Source: Cryomorpha ignava (GTDB lineage Bacteria; Bacteroidota; Bacteroidia; Flavobacteriales_D; Cryomorphaceae). From it: 64,000 bases of DNA. The notes under the pieces were generated by a model that saw only the letters and a program-made list of their open reading frames with translations, did not search any database and was not told the origin of the DNA. The stretch lies in contig NZ_JAAGVY010000002.1 in NCBI RefSeq assembly GCF_010686655.1, positions 1 to 64,000 on the forward strand. Direction: 5' to 3'. Shown here one piece after another: positions 53,279-62,257 of this stretch. Made by a program: the position numbers and the translations under genes. Each line of letters begins with the position of its first letter. The first letter of the stretch is position 1.

Positions 53279-54409
53279 ATGAAATACTACATCATTGTTG
53301 GCGAAGCTTCTGGAGATTTACATGGAAGTAATTTAATCAAACACATCTTCGAACGCGATGCCGAAGCGGATATTCGAGCCTGGGGAGGCGACCTGATGGA
53401 GGCCGAAGGAGCTGATGTAGTAAAGCATTACCGCGACCTGGCCTTTATGGGTTTTGTAGAAGTGGCGGCCAATTTGCGGACTATTCTCAAGAATTTTGAC
53501 ATCTGCAAAGCCGATATTTTAAAGTATCAACCAGATGTGCTCATCCTGATCGATTATCCCGGATTTAATTTGCGCATGGCAAAGTTTGCCCACCAGAATG
53601 GAATAAAAGTATTTTACTACATCTCACCTCAAATCTGGGCGTGGAAGCAAAGCCGGGTAAAACAAATCAAAGCTTATGTAGATGAGATGTACGTTATTCT
53701 ACCATTCGAAAAAGACTTCTATGCCAAATTTGGAATGGACGTTACTTTTGTCGGCCACCCGCTTATCGATGCTGTAGAGCACTTTAAGAAAGACTTTTCA
53801 TCACGCGAATCTTTCCTTTCGGAAAATGAGCTCGACGACCGACCGGTAATTGCTATTTTGCCCGGCAGCCGCAAGCAGGAGATTAGTAAAATGCTTCCGC
53901 TAATGTTGAATGTGTCAAAGGGTTTTCCCGAATATCAATTTGTGATAGCAGGTGCTCCCTCTCAAGATCCCGAGTATTACGAAACGTTTATTGCCGGTTC
54001 GGGAATGAAGATAATTTTTGGAAAAACCTATCAACTACTTACTTACAGCCATTCGGCAATGGTAACAAGTGGCACGGCGACTTTAGAAACGGCCATCTTT
54101 CGGGTTCCGCAGGTAGTTTGCTATCGCGGTGGAGCTTTGTCTGTTATCATTGCCCGTTTATTGGTTAAGATCAAGTATATCGCACTGGTTAATCTCATAA
54201 TGGATAGAGAAGTGGTAAAAGAGTTGATTCAGAGCAATTTGAATAAGAAAACCTTGAGTCGCGAATTTGAAGCCATTTCCCAAAAGGGCAACCAACGCGA
54301 CAAAATGCTGGCTGACTACCAGGAGCTTTATGAAAAACTGGGGGGTAAGGGCACTTCAGATCTTACTGCAAAACTCATGTTGAAAACTCTCGGTATTAAG
54401 AATGCCTGA
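53279..54409 (+). CDS. lpxB: Lipid-A-disaccharide synthase
   Basis: 376 residues, a glycosyltransferase of family GT19 acting at the inner membrane face. It condenses UDP-2,3-diacylglucosamine with lipid X to form the lipid A disaccharide. Signatures: YYIIVGEASGDLHGS at the start, LIDYPGFNLRMA, YYISPQIWAWKQSRVKQI, VGHPLID, LPGSRKQEI and SGTATLETA. The length is normal. It shows that the organism makes lipopolysaccharide. Confidence 0.95.
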   Translation: MKYYIIVGEASGDLHGSNLIKHIFERDAEADIRAWGGDLMEAEGADVVKHYRDLAFMGFVEVAANLRTILKNFDICKADILKYQPDVLILIDYPGFNLRMAKFAHQNGIKVFYYISPQIWAWKQSRVKQIKAYVDEMYVILPFEKDFYAKFGMDVTFVGHPLIDAVEHFKKDFSSRESFLSENELDDRPVIAILPGSRKQEISKMLPLMLNVSKGFPEYQFVIAGAPSQDPEYYETFIAGSGMKIIFGKTYQLLTYSHSAMVTSGTATLETAIFRVPQVVCYRGGALSVIIARLLVKIKYIALVNLIMDREVVKELIQSNLNKKTLSREFEAISQKGNQRDKMLADYQELYEKLGGKGTSDLTAKLMLKTLGIKNA

Positions 54410-54437
54410 ATGGGCTAAGAGAATTAAATTCGCAGAT

Positions 54438-55610
54438 ATGCGCGGCAGTTTATTATTCGGCATTTTAATTCTTATGGTTTTTCGGCTGTCTGCCGAAGAT
54501 TATGAACGCGTTTCTATCGGTATCCTATCTTTTGATAACCCTGAAGCAGTTCAGGTAATTACTGAATTTGGTGATTACAATCTCGAAGTGGCTGGGGTGG
54601 TTAAGCACACCTTAAAGGCCGGTGAGCGTATTTCTTTTGTGCGGTATGGAAAGCTGGTGCAGGTGAGCATCCCCGGCAAGGTGCTTGGGCAGTTTAAAGA
54701 ACCGCGACTTACCACCCAAGACGCCGATGGTGTATTTCGAATTTACTTATTGCGTCCGCGAAAAAACGAACGGGTATACGATGATGATCTTTACGTTTCT
54801 GCCGCGGGCAATGAGCTTAAGCTCGTAAACAGGGTAGATTTGGAAAAGTATGTAGCCGGAGTTGTAGAAGCTGAAAGCGGAAAAGAGAAAACACTGGAAT
54901 TTTATAAGGTTCAGGCTATTATCTCACGCACTTATGCCCTTAACAATTTGCGGAAATACTGGCGCGAAGGGTTTAATCTAAACGATCAGGTAAGCTCGCA
55001 GGTCTATCACGGCAAGTGTCGCTGGGAGCCGCAAATTTTGGTTGCAGTGCGTATTACAGAAGGTAAAGTTCTTGTAGATAGTGAGATGAAGCTCATTACG
55101 GCAGCTTTTCACAGCAATAGTGGGGGCGAAACCGTGGGCAGTGAAACCGTTTGGAGTGGCCCATTGCCTTATCTTACATCGCGTATCGATGAGTTTTCAA
55201 TGCATGGAAAGCATACCACCTGGCAGCAAGCGGTAAGCAAAGAAAAATGGCTGGCATATCTGGCTGATAAATACCAATTGCCCATAGAAGATGCATCAGT
55301 TAAGGAGATGGCGCAGAATTATGATCAACCAACCCGCGATGTTTTCTATATCGATCCCATTTTTAAAATTCCACTTAAAGATATTCGCCAAGACTGGCAG
55401 CTAAAATCCACTTATTTCAATGTGCGTCCTTATACCAGTGATTCTTTGATGATAGACGGAAAAGGATTTGGGCACGGTGCCGGTTTAAGCCAGGAAGGCG
55501 CTATTCGCATGGGCGAGCTCGGCTTTTCATACGAAGATATTCTGCACTTTTATTATAATGAGGTGCACATTATTGATCTGCACGCTTTGGATTTTTTTAG
55601 GGTGGAGTAG
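54438..55610 (+). CDS. SpoIID/LytB-domain protein, exported
   Basis: 390 residues from the ATG at 54438, which starts a signal peptide (MRGSLLFGILILMVFRLSA). The open frame begins at 54402, overlapping lpxB by 8 bases. The SpoIID core covers about 150-385: YVAGVVEAESG, QAIISRTYAL, ITAAFHSNSGGETVGSETVW and GKGFGHGAGLSQEGAIRMGELG. SpoIID-type enzymes cleave denuded peptidoglycan glycan strands (lytic transglycosylase). In this non-sporulating Gram-negative context the role is probably cell-wall remodelling, coordinated with lipid A synthesis through the operon. Confidence 0.87.
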   Translation: MRGSLLFGILILMVFRLSAEDYERVSIGILSFDNPEAVQVITEFGDYNLEVAGVVKHTLKAGERISFVRYGKLVQVSIPGKVLGQFKEPRLTTQDADGVFRIYLLRPRKNERVYDDDLYVSAAGNELKLVNRVDLEKYVAGVVEAESGKEKTLEFYKVQAIISRTYALNNLRKYWREGFNLNDQVSSQVYHGKCRWEPQILVAVRITEGKVLVDSEMKLITAAFHSNSGGETVGSETVWSGPLPYLTSRIDEFSMHGKHTTWQQAVSKEKWLAYLADKYQLPIEDASVKEMAQNYDQPTRDVFYIDPIFKIPLKDIRQDWQLKSTYFNVRPYTSDSLMIDGKGFGHGAGLSQEGAIRMGELGFSYEDILHFYYNEVHIIDLHALDFFRVE

Positions 55611-55623
55611 GATCAATTTGTAA

Positions 55624-55668
55624 TAAGCAACAGGCAATAGGCAATAGACAATATGCAATTTGCAAAAG
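55624..55668. repeat. GCAATAG heptamer repeat after the surE operon
   Basis: Units GCAACAG, GCAATAG, GCAATAG, ACAATAT, GCAATTT in a row. Confidence 0.65.
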
Positions 55669-55865
55669 CTAATTTTTATTTCCAAGGCATCGCAGCTCTA
55701 TTTGTAGGAGTGTATTTACATTCTTAGTTCTGTTATTTGATTACTGATAAAGCTAATCTGTGCGGTCTACTTGAAATCATATTCTTTAATTTACATCTAG
55801 TTGCAAATAGGTTCGCTTTGTATAGTATCATGTTTTGGCATACTTTTAAGAAAAAATAGACCGAC

Positions 55866-56097
55866 ATGAAAAGTATCTCATTAAAGTTATAGGAGCCAAT
55901 TCTGAAGGAAACGGAGAATTTGCTAGAACACTTAAAAACAAGCCGTAACAAAATATATTAATGAAGCTATTGCGTTTTACAATCGGCATCAATGGCGAAA
56001 GTTGGTTGAAGAGCAACTTACAAGAGAGTCAAACTTGGTTGCTAATGATTCTATTGAAGTGCCGAAGGAATTTGAATCCTTAGAGGATGAAAATTAA
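55866..56097 (+). pseudogene. Broken antitoxin gene of a MazEF-like module
   Basis: The ATG at 55866 reads MKSISLKL and then hits TAG at 55890-55892. The same frame continues EPILKETENLLEHLKTSRNK. A one-base insertion in the A run near 55951 shifts to the frame YINEAIAFYNRHQWRKLVEEQL...VPKEFESLEDEN, which ends at TAA 56095-56097. Joined, the pieces give a ribbon-helix-helix type antitoxin of about 76 residues of the kind found before MazF/PemK genes in Bacteroidota. A nonsense change and a frameshift make a functional product unlikely unless these are sequencing errors. Confidence 0.6.
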
Positions 56098-56251
56098 AAA
56101 GTATGAAATAGGGCTCGCCGATTTAAATCCAAAGTTCGGAATTGAAGCAGGGAAAAGAAGACCTGTTTTGATAGTTCAGAGTGATATTTTGAATAGAGTG
56201 CATCCGTCATGCGTAATCTTTCCTATTACGACCAATAAAAACAAGGAGTAA
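56087..56251 (+). pseudogene. mazF: Truncated MazF/PemK-type toxin
   Basis: 54 codons beginning MKIKKYEIGLADLNPKFG, then AGKRRPVLIVQSDILNRV and CVIFPITTNKNKE before TAA. This is the N-terminal half of the MazF/PemK endoribonuclease fold (usual length about 110). The start overlaps the antitoxin stop by 11 bases, as usual for such pairs. After the stop, another frame reads VSILRVN and then stops again, so the toxin is frameshifted and decayed. The intact protein would cleave mRNA; this one lacks the second half. Confidence 0.7.
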
Positions 56252-56332
56252 GTATTTTAAGAGTCAATTAATTATTTTATTCCTGCAATAGCCCAGAGCA
56301 ATGACTTCGGCAATTGGATTAAAACCTCAAAC

Positions 56333-56362
56333 AAAAAAAGCCATCTACAAGAGACGGCTTTT
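56333..56362 (-). terminator. Intrinsic terminator after rplS
   Basis: On the minus strand, AAAAGCCGTCT and AGATGGCTTTTTTT form a stem with one mismatch around a short loop, followed by a T run. It lies about 25 bases past the rplS stop. Confidence 0.85.
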
Positions 56363-56385
56363 CAAAATTCAATAAACAAAGGAAT

Positions 56386-56766
56386 TTAGCTTTTCGCTTT
56401 CTTCTCTTTTTTAGGTCCCACATATCGTCTTTCCTTGATACGTGCAGCCTTACCGGTAAGGTCTCTCAAGTAGAAAATACGTGCTCTACGTACTTTACCT
56501 GATTTGTTAACCTCAATCTTGTCGATAAAAGGCGATCCCAACGGAATGATTCTCTCGACACCAATGCCACTTGACATTTTGCGGATGGTGAAAGTTTCGG
56601 TGATTCCTTCTCCACGGCGCTGAATTACAACACCCTGAAATTGCTGGATACGCTCCTTATTTCCTTCGCGAATTTTATAATGTACGGTAATAGTATCTCC
56701 GGCTTTGAATTTTGGAAATTCCGGTGTACCGTTTAGTTTCTTGCTTATTTCTTGTAAAGTTTCCAT
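56386..56766 (-). CDS. rplS: 50S ribosomal protein L19
   Basis: 126 residues. Typical L19 sequence: [57 protein letters not shown] and [22 protein letters not shown]. It sits at the 30S-50S interface of the ribosome. It follows trmD (89-base gap), the usual order, although rpsP and rimM are not in the window. A terminator follows. Confidence 0.97.
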   Translation of the reverse strand: METLQEISKKLNGTPEFPKFKAGDTITVHYKIREGNKERIQQFQGVVIQRRGEGITETFTIRKMSSGIGVERIIPLGSPFIDKIEVNKSGKVRRARIFYLRDLTGKAARIKERRYVGPKKEKKAKS

Positions 56767-56855
56767 GACGCTCCTGTATTAAATTCACTCAAATTTCGGG
56801 GTGCAATATTACGAAGATATTTTGAACAATTGCTACCTTATTCGCAATATATTTT

Positions 56856-57551
56856 TCAACCTTGATTTTCATTGAATTTCTCCCATAAATCGGGTCTTCG
56901 GTTACGTGTTCTTTCCATCGCTTTTTCCATTCTCCAGGTTTCTATGGCTTTTCCGTTTCCGGAAATAAGTACATCGGGCACTTTCATTCCGTCAAATTCG
57001 GCCGGACGCGTGTAAACAGGTGGCGCCAAAAGATCGTCTTGAAATGAATCTGTTAGCGCTGATGTTTCGTCGTTAAGCACACCAGGCACAAGGCGTATCA
57101 CGGCATCGGCAAGCACGGCAGCAGCCAATTCGCCGCCGCTAAGCACATAGTCGCCAATAGAAATTTCAAGTGTTATATACTTTTCGCGTACCCGCTCATC
57201 CACGCCTTTATAATGTCCGCAAAGAATAATCAGGTTTTTGCGTATAGATAAGGTATTGGCCAATTGCTGATTTAGAGTTTTACCATCGGGAGTCATATAG
57301 ATCACCTCGTCATAAGTCCTTTCAGATTGCAACTTGTCAATACATCGGGCTATGGGCTCAATATTCATCACCATTCCTGCACCACCACCAAAGGCGTAAT
57401 CATCAATATTTCTGTGCTTATCTGTGCTGTAATCACGTAGGTCGTGCACATTTATTTCAACATGTCCCTTGGTTTGAGCCCGCTTCACAATGCTGTCGTT
57501 AAGCGGACTTTCCAAAAGCGATGGAAGAGCAGTAATAATATCTATTCGCAT
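56856..57551 (-). CDS. trmD: tRNA (guanine-N1)-methyltransferase
   Basis: 231 residues, SPOUT class. It methylates G37 of tRNAs using SAM and prevents frameshifting. The start [25 protein letters not shown] and the knot segment [28 protein letters not shown] are diagnostic. [11 protein letters not shown] is the SAM-linked glycine-rich segment. It is upstream of rplS. Confidence 0.96.
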   Translation of the reverse strand: MRIDIITALPSLLESPLNDSIVKRAQTKGHVEINVHDLRDYSTDKHRNIDDYAFGGGAGMVMNIEPIARCIDKLQSERTYDEVIYMTPDGKTLNQQLANTLSIRKNLIILCGHYKGVDERVREKYITLEISIGDYVLSGGELAAAVLADAVIRLVPGVLNDETSALTDSFQDDLLAPPVYTRPAEFDGMKVPDVLISGNGKAIETWRMEKAMERTRNRRPDLWEKFNENQG

Positions 57552-57637
57552 ATTTTATGTGGTAAAGTTGTAGTCAAACGCCGAAAAAATTGGCTTTATT
57601 TGCTGTTCAATACAATTAGGTACTATATTTGGTAACA

Positions 57638-57645
57638 CAAAGGTA
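57638..57645 (-). promoter_or_regulatory. Putative promoter of trmD-rplS (-7 box)
   Basis: The minus strand reads TACCTTTG, a match to TAnnTTTG, 86 bases before the trmD start. No well-spaced TTG is obvious upstream. Confidence 0.35.
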
Positions 57646-57731
57646 AATCAATACAATTAAGAAGTGCCCGACGCGGAGATATTTCTCCGAAAACCGGAAT
57701 CTGCTTAGCTGTTAAAAGCAAATTAAAACAG

Positions 57732-58466
57732 ATGAAATTTAAAATTCAGATTGTAATCGCTGCAGCTTTCATTTTTGTTGCTGGCTTTGCCAAAGCACAA
57801 GAAGATGAGTTTGCAGATCTGCGCATCCTGTATATGGATCAAAAGTATGAGAAGCTTATCTCGAAAGCAGAAGGATACGTCGACAAGGATAAGACTCGTA
57901 AAAGCCCTGAACCTTATCTCTACTTATCAAAAGCTTATTTTGAAATGAGCCAGCTTGATGAGTACGCCGAAAAATATCCGCCAGACAAAGCTTTTCGCGA
58001 TGCGCTGAAATGGGCTTCAAAATACCGACGAAAAGATAAAGAAGGAAATATATACGATGAGAATGATTTCTATTTTAATGAACTAAAAAAATCGGCTATT
58101 GAAGAAGCCGGAGGTTTGATGTCAGATGAGAAATACTCGCGCGCAAAACGTTACTACGACGGTATTACAGATTTTGACCCCAATGATGCAGGTGCATGGC
58201 TTATGCTCGGTTATTGCCAAATGCAAATGCGCTCTATGCAAGAGGCTAAGCTTACCTATCAGGAAGCAGGCAAAGCGCTACATACAGCTGATATGGAGAA
58301 ACTAAACTCAACAGAGCGCAAACTTTTGCTTGATGGTGTGATTAATTATTCAGATTACCTGATACAGGAAGGAATGAAAGACTCGGCGCGTACAACCCTC
58401 GATCTTGCCCGTCCCGCTCTGGAAGGTGATAGTGAGTTTGAAATGTATTTGAAGAAGGTGAATTAA
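57732..58466 (+). CDS. Secreted TPR-like protein of unknown function
   Basis: 244 residues with a signal peptide (about 1-22, ending FAKAQ). Helical repeats of TPR character follow (PYLYLSKAYFEMSQL at about 57-71 and AGAWLMLGYCQMQMRSMQEAKLTYQEAG near 155-185). It is probably periplasmic. It precedes the WG-repeat protein gene but is separated from it by a terminator. Confidence 0.7.
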   Translation: MKFKIQIVIAAAFIFVAGFAKAQEDEFADLRILYMDQKYEKLISKAEGYVDKDKTRKSPEPYLYLSKAYFEMSQLDEYAEKYPPDKAFRDALKWASKYRRKDKEGNIYDENDFYFNELKKSAIEEAGGLMSDEKYSRAKRYYDGITDFDPNDAGAWLMLGYCQMQMRSMQEAKLTYQEAGKALHTADMEKLNSTERKLLLDGVINYSDYLIQEGMKDSARTTLDLARPALEGDSEFEMYLKKVN

Positions 58467-58489
58467 TTTAACACCTCATAGACAATTAA

Positions 58490-58511
58490 AAAGGAGCCAT
58501 TAGGCTCCTTT
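58490..58511 (+). terminator. Intrinsic terminator after the TPR-like gene
   Basis: AAAGGAGCC pairs perfectly with GGCTCCTTT around the loop ATTA, followed by a pyrimidine-rich run. Confidence 0.8.
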
Positions 58512-58514
58512 CTT

Positions 58515-58522
58515 TACATTTG
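58515..58522 (+). promoter_or_regulatory. Putative -7 promoter box of the WG-repeat gene
   Basis: TACATTTG matches TAnnTTTG and ends 5 bases before the ATG at 58528, an arrangement also seen at surE. Confidence 0.3.
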
Positions 58523-58527
58523 CACCA

Positions 58528-60660
58528 ATGAAATACGCCATCCGCACAGTCGCTTTTTTCTTTACTATACTGGTCTTTGGAGCTTTTGTTTCGGCTCCCT
58601 TATCAGGAAAATTGAAAAGAGGCTTCGCAGCACTAAAGGAATATAATTATTTCGAAGCCAAAAAGCAGTTCTATAAAGCTTTGAAAAGAGATTCAGTTGC
58701 TGCGGGTTATGGTCTTAGCGTGATTTACGGGCGCGATGATAATCCGTTTTATCAGATAGACTCTGCATTTAAATTTATTACGCTCGCTGCCACTAAATAC
58801 CCCGAACTTGAAGCCAAGACTAAAGCAGATTATACTGAATTGGGTATTGACTCAATGGCAATTTCCAGGCAAGTAAATCATGTTGACTCATTGTTTTATA
58901 ACGCCGCTTCCGCGAAAAACACACTCTCTGCCTGGCAGTATTTCGTAGATTTTCACAAGTCGCAGCCGTATTACGATGATGCAATAGAAAAACGAAATGA
59001 AATAGCTTTCCATCTGGCAGCAGATACAAATACCTCTGCCGCTTACCGAAATTATGTTGATCAGTATCCAGATGCTGATCAGATTTTTGAAGCCGGTAAG
59101 AGATACAATCGTTTGCTTTATGAAGAGCAAACAAAAGAAGGGAGGGTTCTTGATTTTCAACGATTTATCGAAGAAAATCCCGAAAGCCCCTATGTGTCTG
59201 ATGCGGAATACCGCGTTTACGAAAAAGCAACAGCTCCCGGAACACTTGAGGTTTACAGACAGTTTATTGCAGAAAATCCAACCAATGAAAATGTAAACCG
59301 TGCGTGGAGAAATATCTATGCCCTGGAAGTAGGTGAACTGTCGGCGCGCAGTATTGCTGCGTTTAGCATGAGGTATCCCGATTATCCATTTAGTGACGAA
59401 CTCAAAACTGATTTTCAATTGGCCACAACCCGCTTTTATCCCATTCAGGAAAATGGGTTGTGGGGATTTATTGACGATAAAGGAGAGGTGCGCATTGAGC
59501 CTGCTTACGAATGGGTTGAGCCATTTAGCGAAAGCCTTGCGTCAGTGGGAAAAAACGAAAAAGTAGCTTTTATAAATAAAGCAGGCCAGCTGATTACTAA
59601 ATTTGACTTCGAAGATGCCTATGCTTTTAGATCTGGCTATTCTGTAGTGGTAAAAAACGACCTTTATGGAGTAATCAATCGCCTGGGTAAATGGATTGCG
59701 GAACCCGTTTATCAAGATGTTGGAGAATTTTCGGAAGGATTTTTCTACGCTGAAAATGAAGCTGGTTACGGATATTTAGATGAGAATGGAAATAAGGTAA
59801 TAGACTTCTATTTTGAAAATGCCACCGATTTTAAAAATGGTCTCGCAATTGTTCAAAAAGACGGAAAGTACGGCATCATTAATACCCACGGAGAACTGAT
59901 TAGCGATTTTGAATACGATTGGATAGAACCTTTCAGAACCGACAGAAATCCCTCGCGCTTTAAGAAAGGAGACTTATTCGGATTAGTAGATCAGGTAGGT
60001 GCAGTGGTTGTTGATTCTGAATATACCCATATCGGAGATTTTTCAGAAGGCCTTGCTCTTGCGGCAAATAATAAAACCTATGGATTTATTAATACAAAAG
60101 GCGATACCATTATTGATTTCAAATACACTTTCTCGCCTGCGGTTCTCAAATTTTCAACGTTTCAAAATGGGTATGTTCGCATTTATCAAAAAGATAAAGT
60201 AGGTGTAATAGACACGGCTGATACGAAAATATTCCCTGCTATCTTTGAAAATATAGGCGAATTTAGTGGCAAGCTCATTCCGGTGGTCAAGAAAGACAAG
60301 TGGGGCTATGCCGATTTAAATGTCAATCTCGCTATTCCCTATAAGTTTGATGAAGTTGGGAATTTTCACGATAGCGTGGCCGTTGTTTCCAAAAATGGAC
60401 TTTTTGGCTTGATAGACACTTTGGGCAGAACAAAAGTTGATTTTAAATACAAGTCTATTGTGTTGATAGACTCGCTCATGCTGGTTTCTGATACTGCTTA
60501 TGGGTTAATAGATATGAATGAAAATATACTTGTTCCTTTTATATACTCTAATGCCGAAGTAATTGATAAATACATTATTCGCTTTGAGAATGGTGAGAAT
60601 CAGGGGGGCGATTATTACGATTTATCACAGCGCAAATTCTTATGGCGCAGAAAGTCGTAA
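58528..60660 (+). CDS. WG-repeat protein with TPR-like N-terminal half, exported
   Basis: 710 residues. An N-terminal hydrophobic signal (about 1-24) precedes a helical region to about 290 with repeated EENPESPYVSDAEYRVYEK-type units. From about 305 to 700 there are about nine WG/KWG repeats of the form GLWGFIDDKGEVRIEPAYEWVEPFSE. Such repeats build beta-propeller-like binding domains with unknown ligands. It is most likely periplasmic or surface exposed. The gene seems monocistronic. Confidence 0.8.
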   Translation: MKYAIRTVAFFFTILVFGAFVSAPLSGKLKRGFAALKEYNYFEAKKQFYKALKRDSVAAGYGLSVIYGRDDNPFYQIDSAFKFITLAATKYPELEAKTKADYTELGIDSMAISRQVNHVDSLFYNAASAKNTLSAWQYFVDFHKSQPYYDDAIEKRNEIAFHLAADTNTSAAYRNYVDQYPDADQIFEAGKRYNRLLYEEQTKEGRVLDFQRFIEENPESPYVSDAEYRVYEKATAPGTLEVYRQFIAENPTNENVNRAWRNIYALEVGELSARSIAAFSMRYPDYPFSDELKTDFQLATTRFYPIQENGLWGFIDDKGEVRIEPAYEWVEPFSESLASVGKNEKVAFINKAGQLITKFDFEDAYAFRSGYSVVVKNDLYGVINRLGKWIAEPVYQDVGEFSEGFFYAENEAGYGYLDENGNKVIDFYFENATDFKNGLAIVQKDGKYGIINTHGELISDFEYDWIEPFRTDRNPSRFKKGDLFGLVDQVGAVVVDSEYTHIGDFSEGLALAANNKTYGFINTKGDTIIDFKYTFSPAVLKFSTFQNGYVRIYQKDKVGVIDTADTKIFPAIFENIGEFSGKLIPVVKKDKWGYADLNVNLAIPYKFDEVGNFHDSVAVVSKNGLFGLIDTLGRTKVDFKYKSIVLIDSLMLVSDTAYGLIDMNENILVPFIYSNAEVIDKYIIRFENGENQGGDYYDLSQRKFLWRRKS

Positions 60661-60672
60661 CAGAAAAAGAAA

Positions 60673-60692
60673 GAATCGTACTTTTGCGATTC
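60673..60692 (+). other. Short hairpin overlapping a TACTTTTG box
   Basis: GAATCG at 60673-60678 pairs with CGATTC at 60687-60692. The 8-base loop is exactly TACTTTTG (60679-60686), a TAnnTTTG match 34 bases before the ATG at 60721. It could be the promoter of the decarboxylase gene; a hairpin without a T tract is a poor terminator. Confidence 0.35.
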
Positions 60693-60720
60693 AATTCAGA
60701 AAGGTAAGTACCCATTGAAA

Positions 60721-62172
60721 ATGAAGAATAATACCACTGACAAGGCCGTCTTGGCCAAAGTTTTTGACTTGATGAACGATTGGATTTTAGAAAGTCAAAA
60801 TCCTGATACGCCGGTTATTGATTACCACAAACCGGAAGAATTGCAAAAAATACTCAAGTTGAATATCTCTCCTGAAGGAGCTAATATTGATGAAATCTTG
60901 GTTGAGATTCAGAAGTATTTGAAATACGCGGTAAAAACAGGCCATCCGGCTTATCTCAATCAGCTTTTTGGAGGTTTTAATTTCCCGGCATTTCTAGGCG
61001 AACTGGTTACCGCCCTCACCAATACATCAATGTACACTTATGAGGTAGCTCCTGTGGCTACGCTGATGGAGAAGGCTTTGATGGAAAAAATGATCGGGTA
61101 TACCGGGTGGAAATCGGGAACGGGGTCGTTGCTTACCGGCGGTAGCAATACCAACATGGTTGCGATGCTGCTAGCGCGAAATGTAAAGTTTGATGGCTCA
61201 AAAATGAATGGAATTCCGAGTGGTGTGAGACCTGCCGTCCTTGTTTCAGAGCGAAGTCATTTTTCGATGCTCAAAGGTGCTAATACGATAGGAATTGGAC
61301 AAAATGCTGTAATAAAAGTACCTGTTGATGAGAATGGACGGATGCGTGGTACCGCCGTTCAAAATGCTTTTAATAAGGCCGTAGCAGATGGCTACACACC
61401 ATTTATTTTGTGTACCACGGCAGGAACCACCGAAACTGGTTCATTTGATGCTATAAATGAAGTCTCTGATTTTGCACAGACCAATAACCTTTGGCACCAT
61501 GTAGATGGTTCGTGGGGCGGAAGTTCTATTATCAGCAAAAAATATCAGCATCTCTTTTTGGGATTGGAAAAGGCAGACTCATTCTCCTGGAATCCTCATA
61601 AGCTTATGAATATTCCGCTTATCTGCTCTGCGCTTCTGGTAAAGGGCAACAATGTGATGCGCGAAGAAATTCAATCGTACGATTCAGATTATATCTATCA
61701 CAGCAATGACAATTCAGATTATGATTTAGGTCCGGCTTCGCTGCAATGCGGCAGAAGGGTAGACTCTTTGAAGCTCTGGTTGGCCTGGAAATTTTATGGC
61801 GACGAAGGTTATGCGAAACGCATAGAACATTTATACGATCTTGCAGGCTATTGTACCACTTACGTGGAAAATCATGATGATCTTGAATTGCTTTTCCCTA
61901 CTCAATCGCTCAACGTTAACTTTAGATTTCGCACTCCTGAAGGAATTGATGTCGATGCCTTTAATGAGGCGCTTCGCTATAAATTAATCGAAACTGGAGA
62001 TGCGATGGTTAATTATTGCATACTCCCCAAAGGATTGTCTATAAGATTGGTATTGCTCAATCCGGATTTAACCCAGGAAGATTTAGACCGATTTTATAAT
62101 CGTTTCCTCAATGCCGCTTATCTTTTGCTAAAACAATGGCAGAAACCCGTTGTTAAGGTAAATAGTTTATAA
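60721..62172 (+). CDS. PLP-dependent group II decarboxylase
   Basis: 483 residues from the ATG at 60721; a TTG two codons before is possible. Signatures of the group II family: GHPAYLNQLFGGFN, TGSLLTGGSNTNMVA, TTAGTTETGSFDAI, HVDGSWGG and the PLP lysine in SFSWNPHKLMNIPL (Lys294). The family covers glutamate, aspartate, 2,4-diaminobutyrate and cysteine sulfinate decarboxylases. The HPxxLN/Q start and CGRRVDSLKLWLAW segment resemble the cysteine sulfinate or glutamate decarboxylase branch. The substrate cannot be fixed from sequence alone. Confidence 0.85.
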   Translation: MKNNTTDKAVLAKVFDLMNDWILESQNPDTPVIDYHKPEELQKILKLNISPEGANIDEILVEIQKYLKYAVKTGHPAYLNQLFGGFNFPAFLGELVTALTNTSMYTYEVAPVATLMEKALMEKMIGYTGWKSGTGSLLTGGSNTNMVAMLLARNVKFDGSKMNGIPSGVRPAVLVSERSHFSMLKGANTIGIGQNAVIKVPVDENGRMRGTAVQNAFNKAVADGYTPFILCTTAGTTETGSFDAINEVSDFAQTNNLWHHVDGSWGGSSIISKKYQHLFLGLEKADSFSWNPHKLMNIPLICSALLVKGNNVMREEIQSYDSDYIYHSNDNSDYDLGPASLQCGRRVDSLKLWLAWKFYGDEGYAKRIEHLYDLAGYCTTYVENHDDLELLFPTQSLNVNFRFRTPEGIDVDAFNEALRYKLIETGDAMVNYCILPKGLSIRLVLLNPDLTQEDLDRFYNRFLNAAYLLLKQWQKPVVKVNSL

Positions 62173-62226
62173 CAATAATCTCTCCGTTTATAGGCAATAC
62201 CGATAGGTTGAAGTCAATGTTGTCGG

Positions 62227-62234
62227 TATCTTTG
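62227..62234 (+). promoter_or_regulatory. Putative -7 promoter box of dps
   Basis: TATCTTTG matches TAnnTTTG, 23 bases before the ATG. A TTG lies at 62208-62210 (16-base spacing, shorter than usual). Confidence 0.4.
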
Positions 62235-62257
62235 AGGTAAATTAAAACAATGTAACT

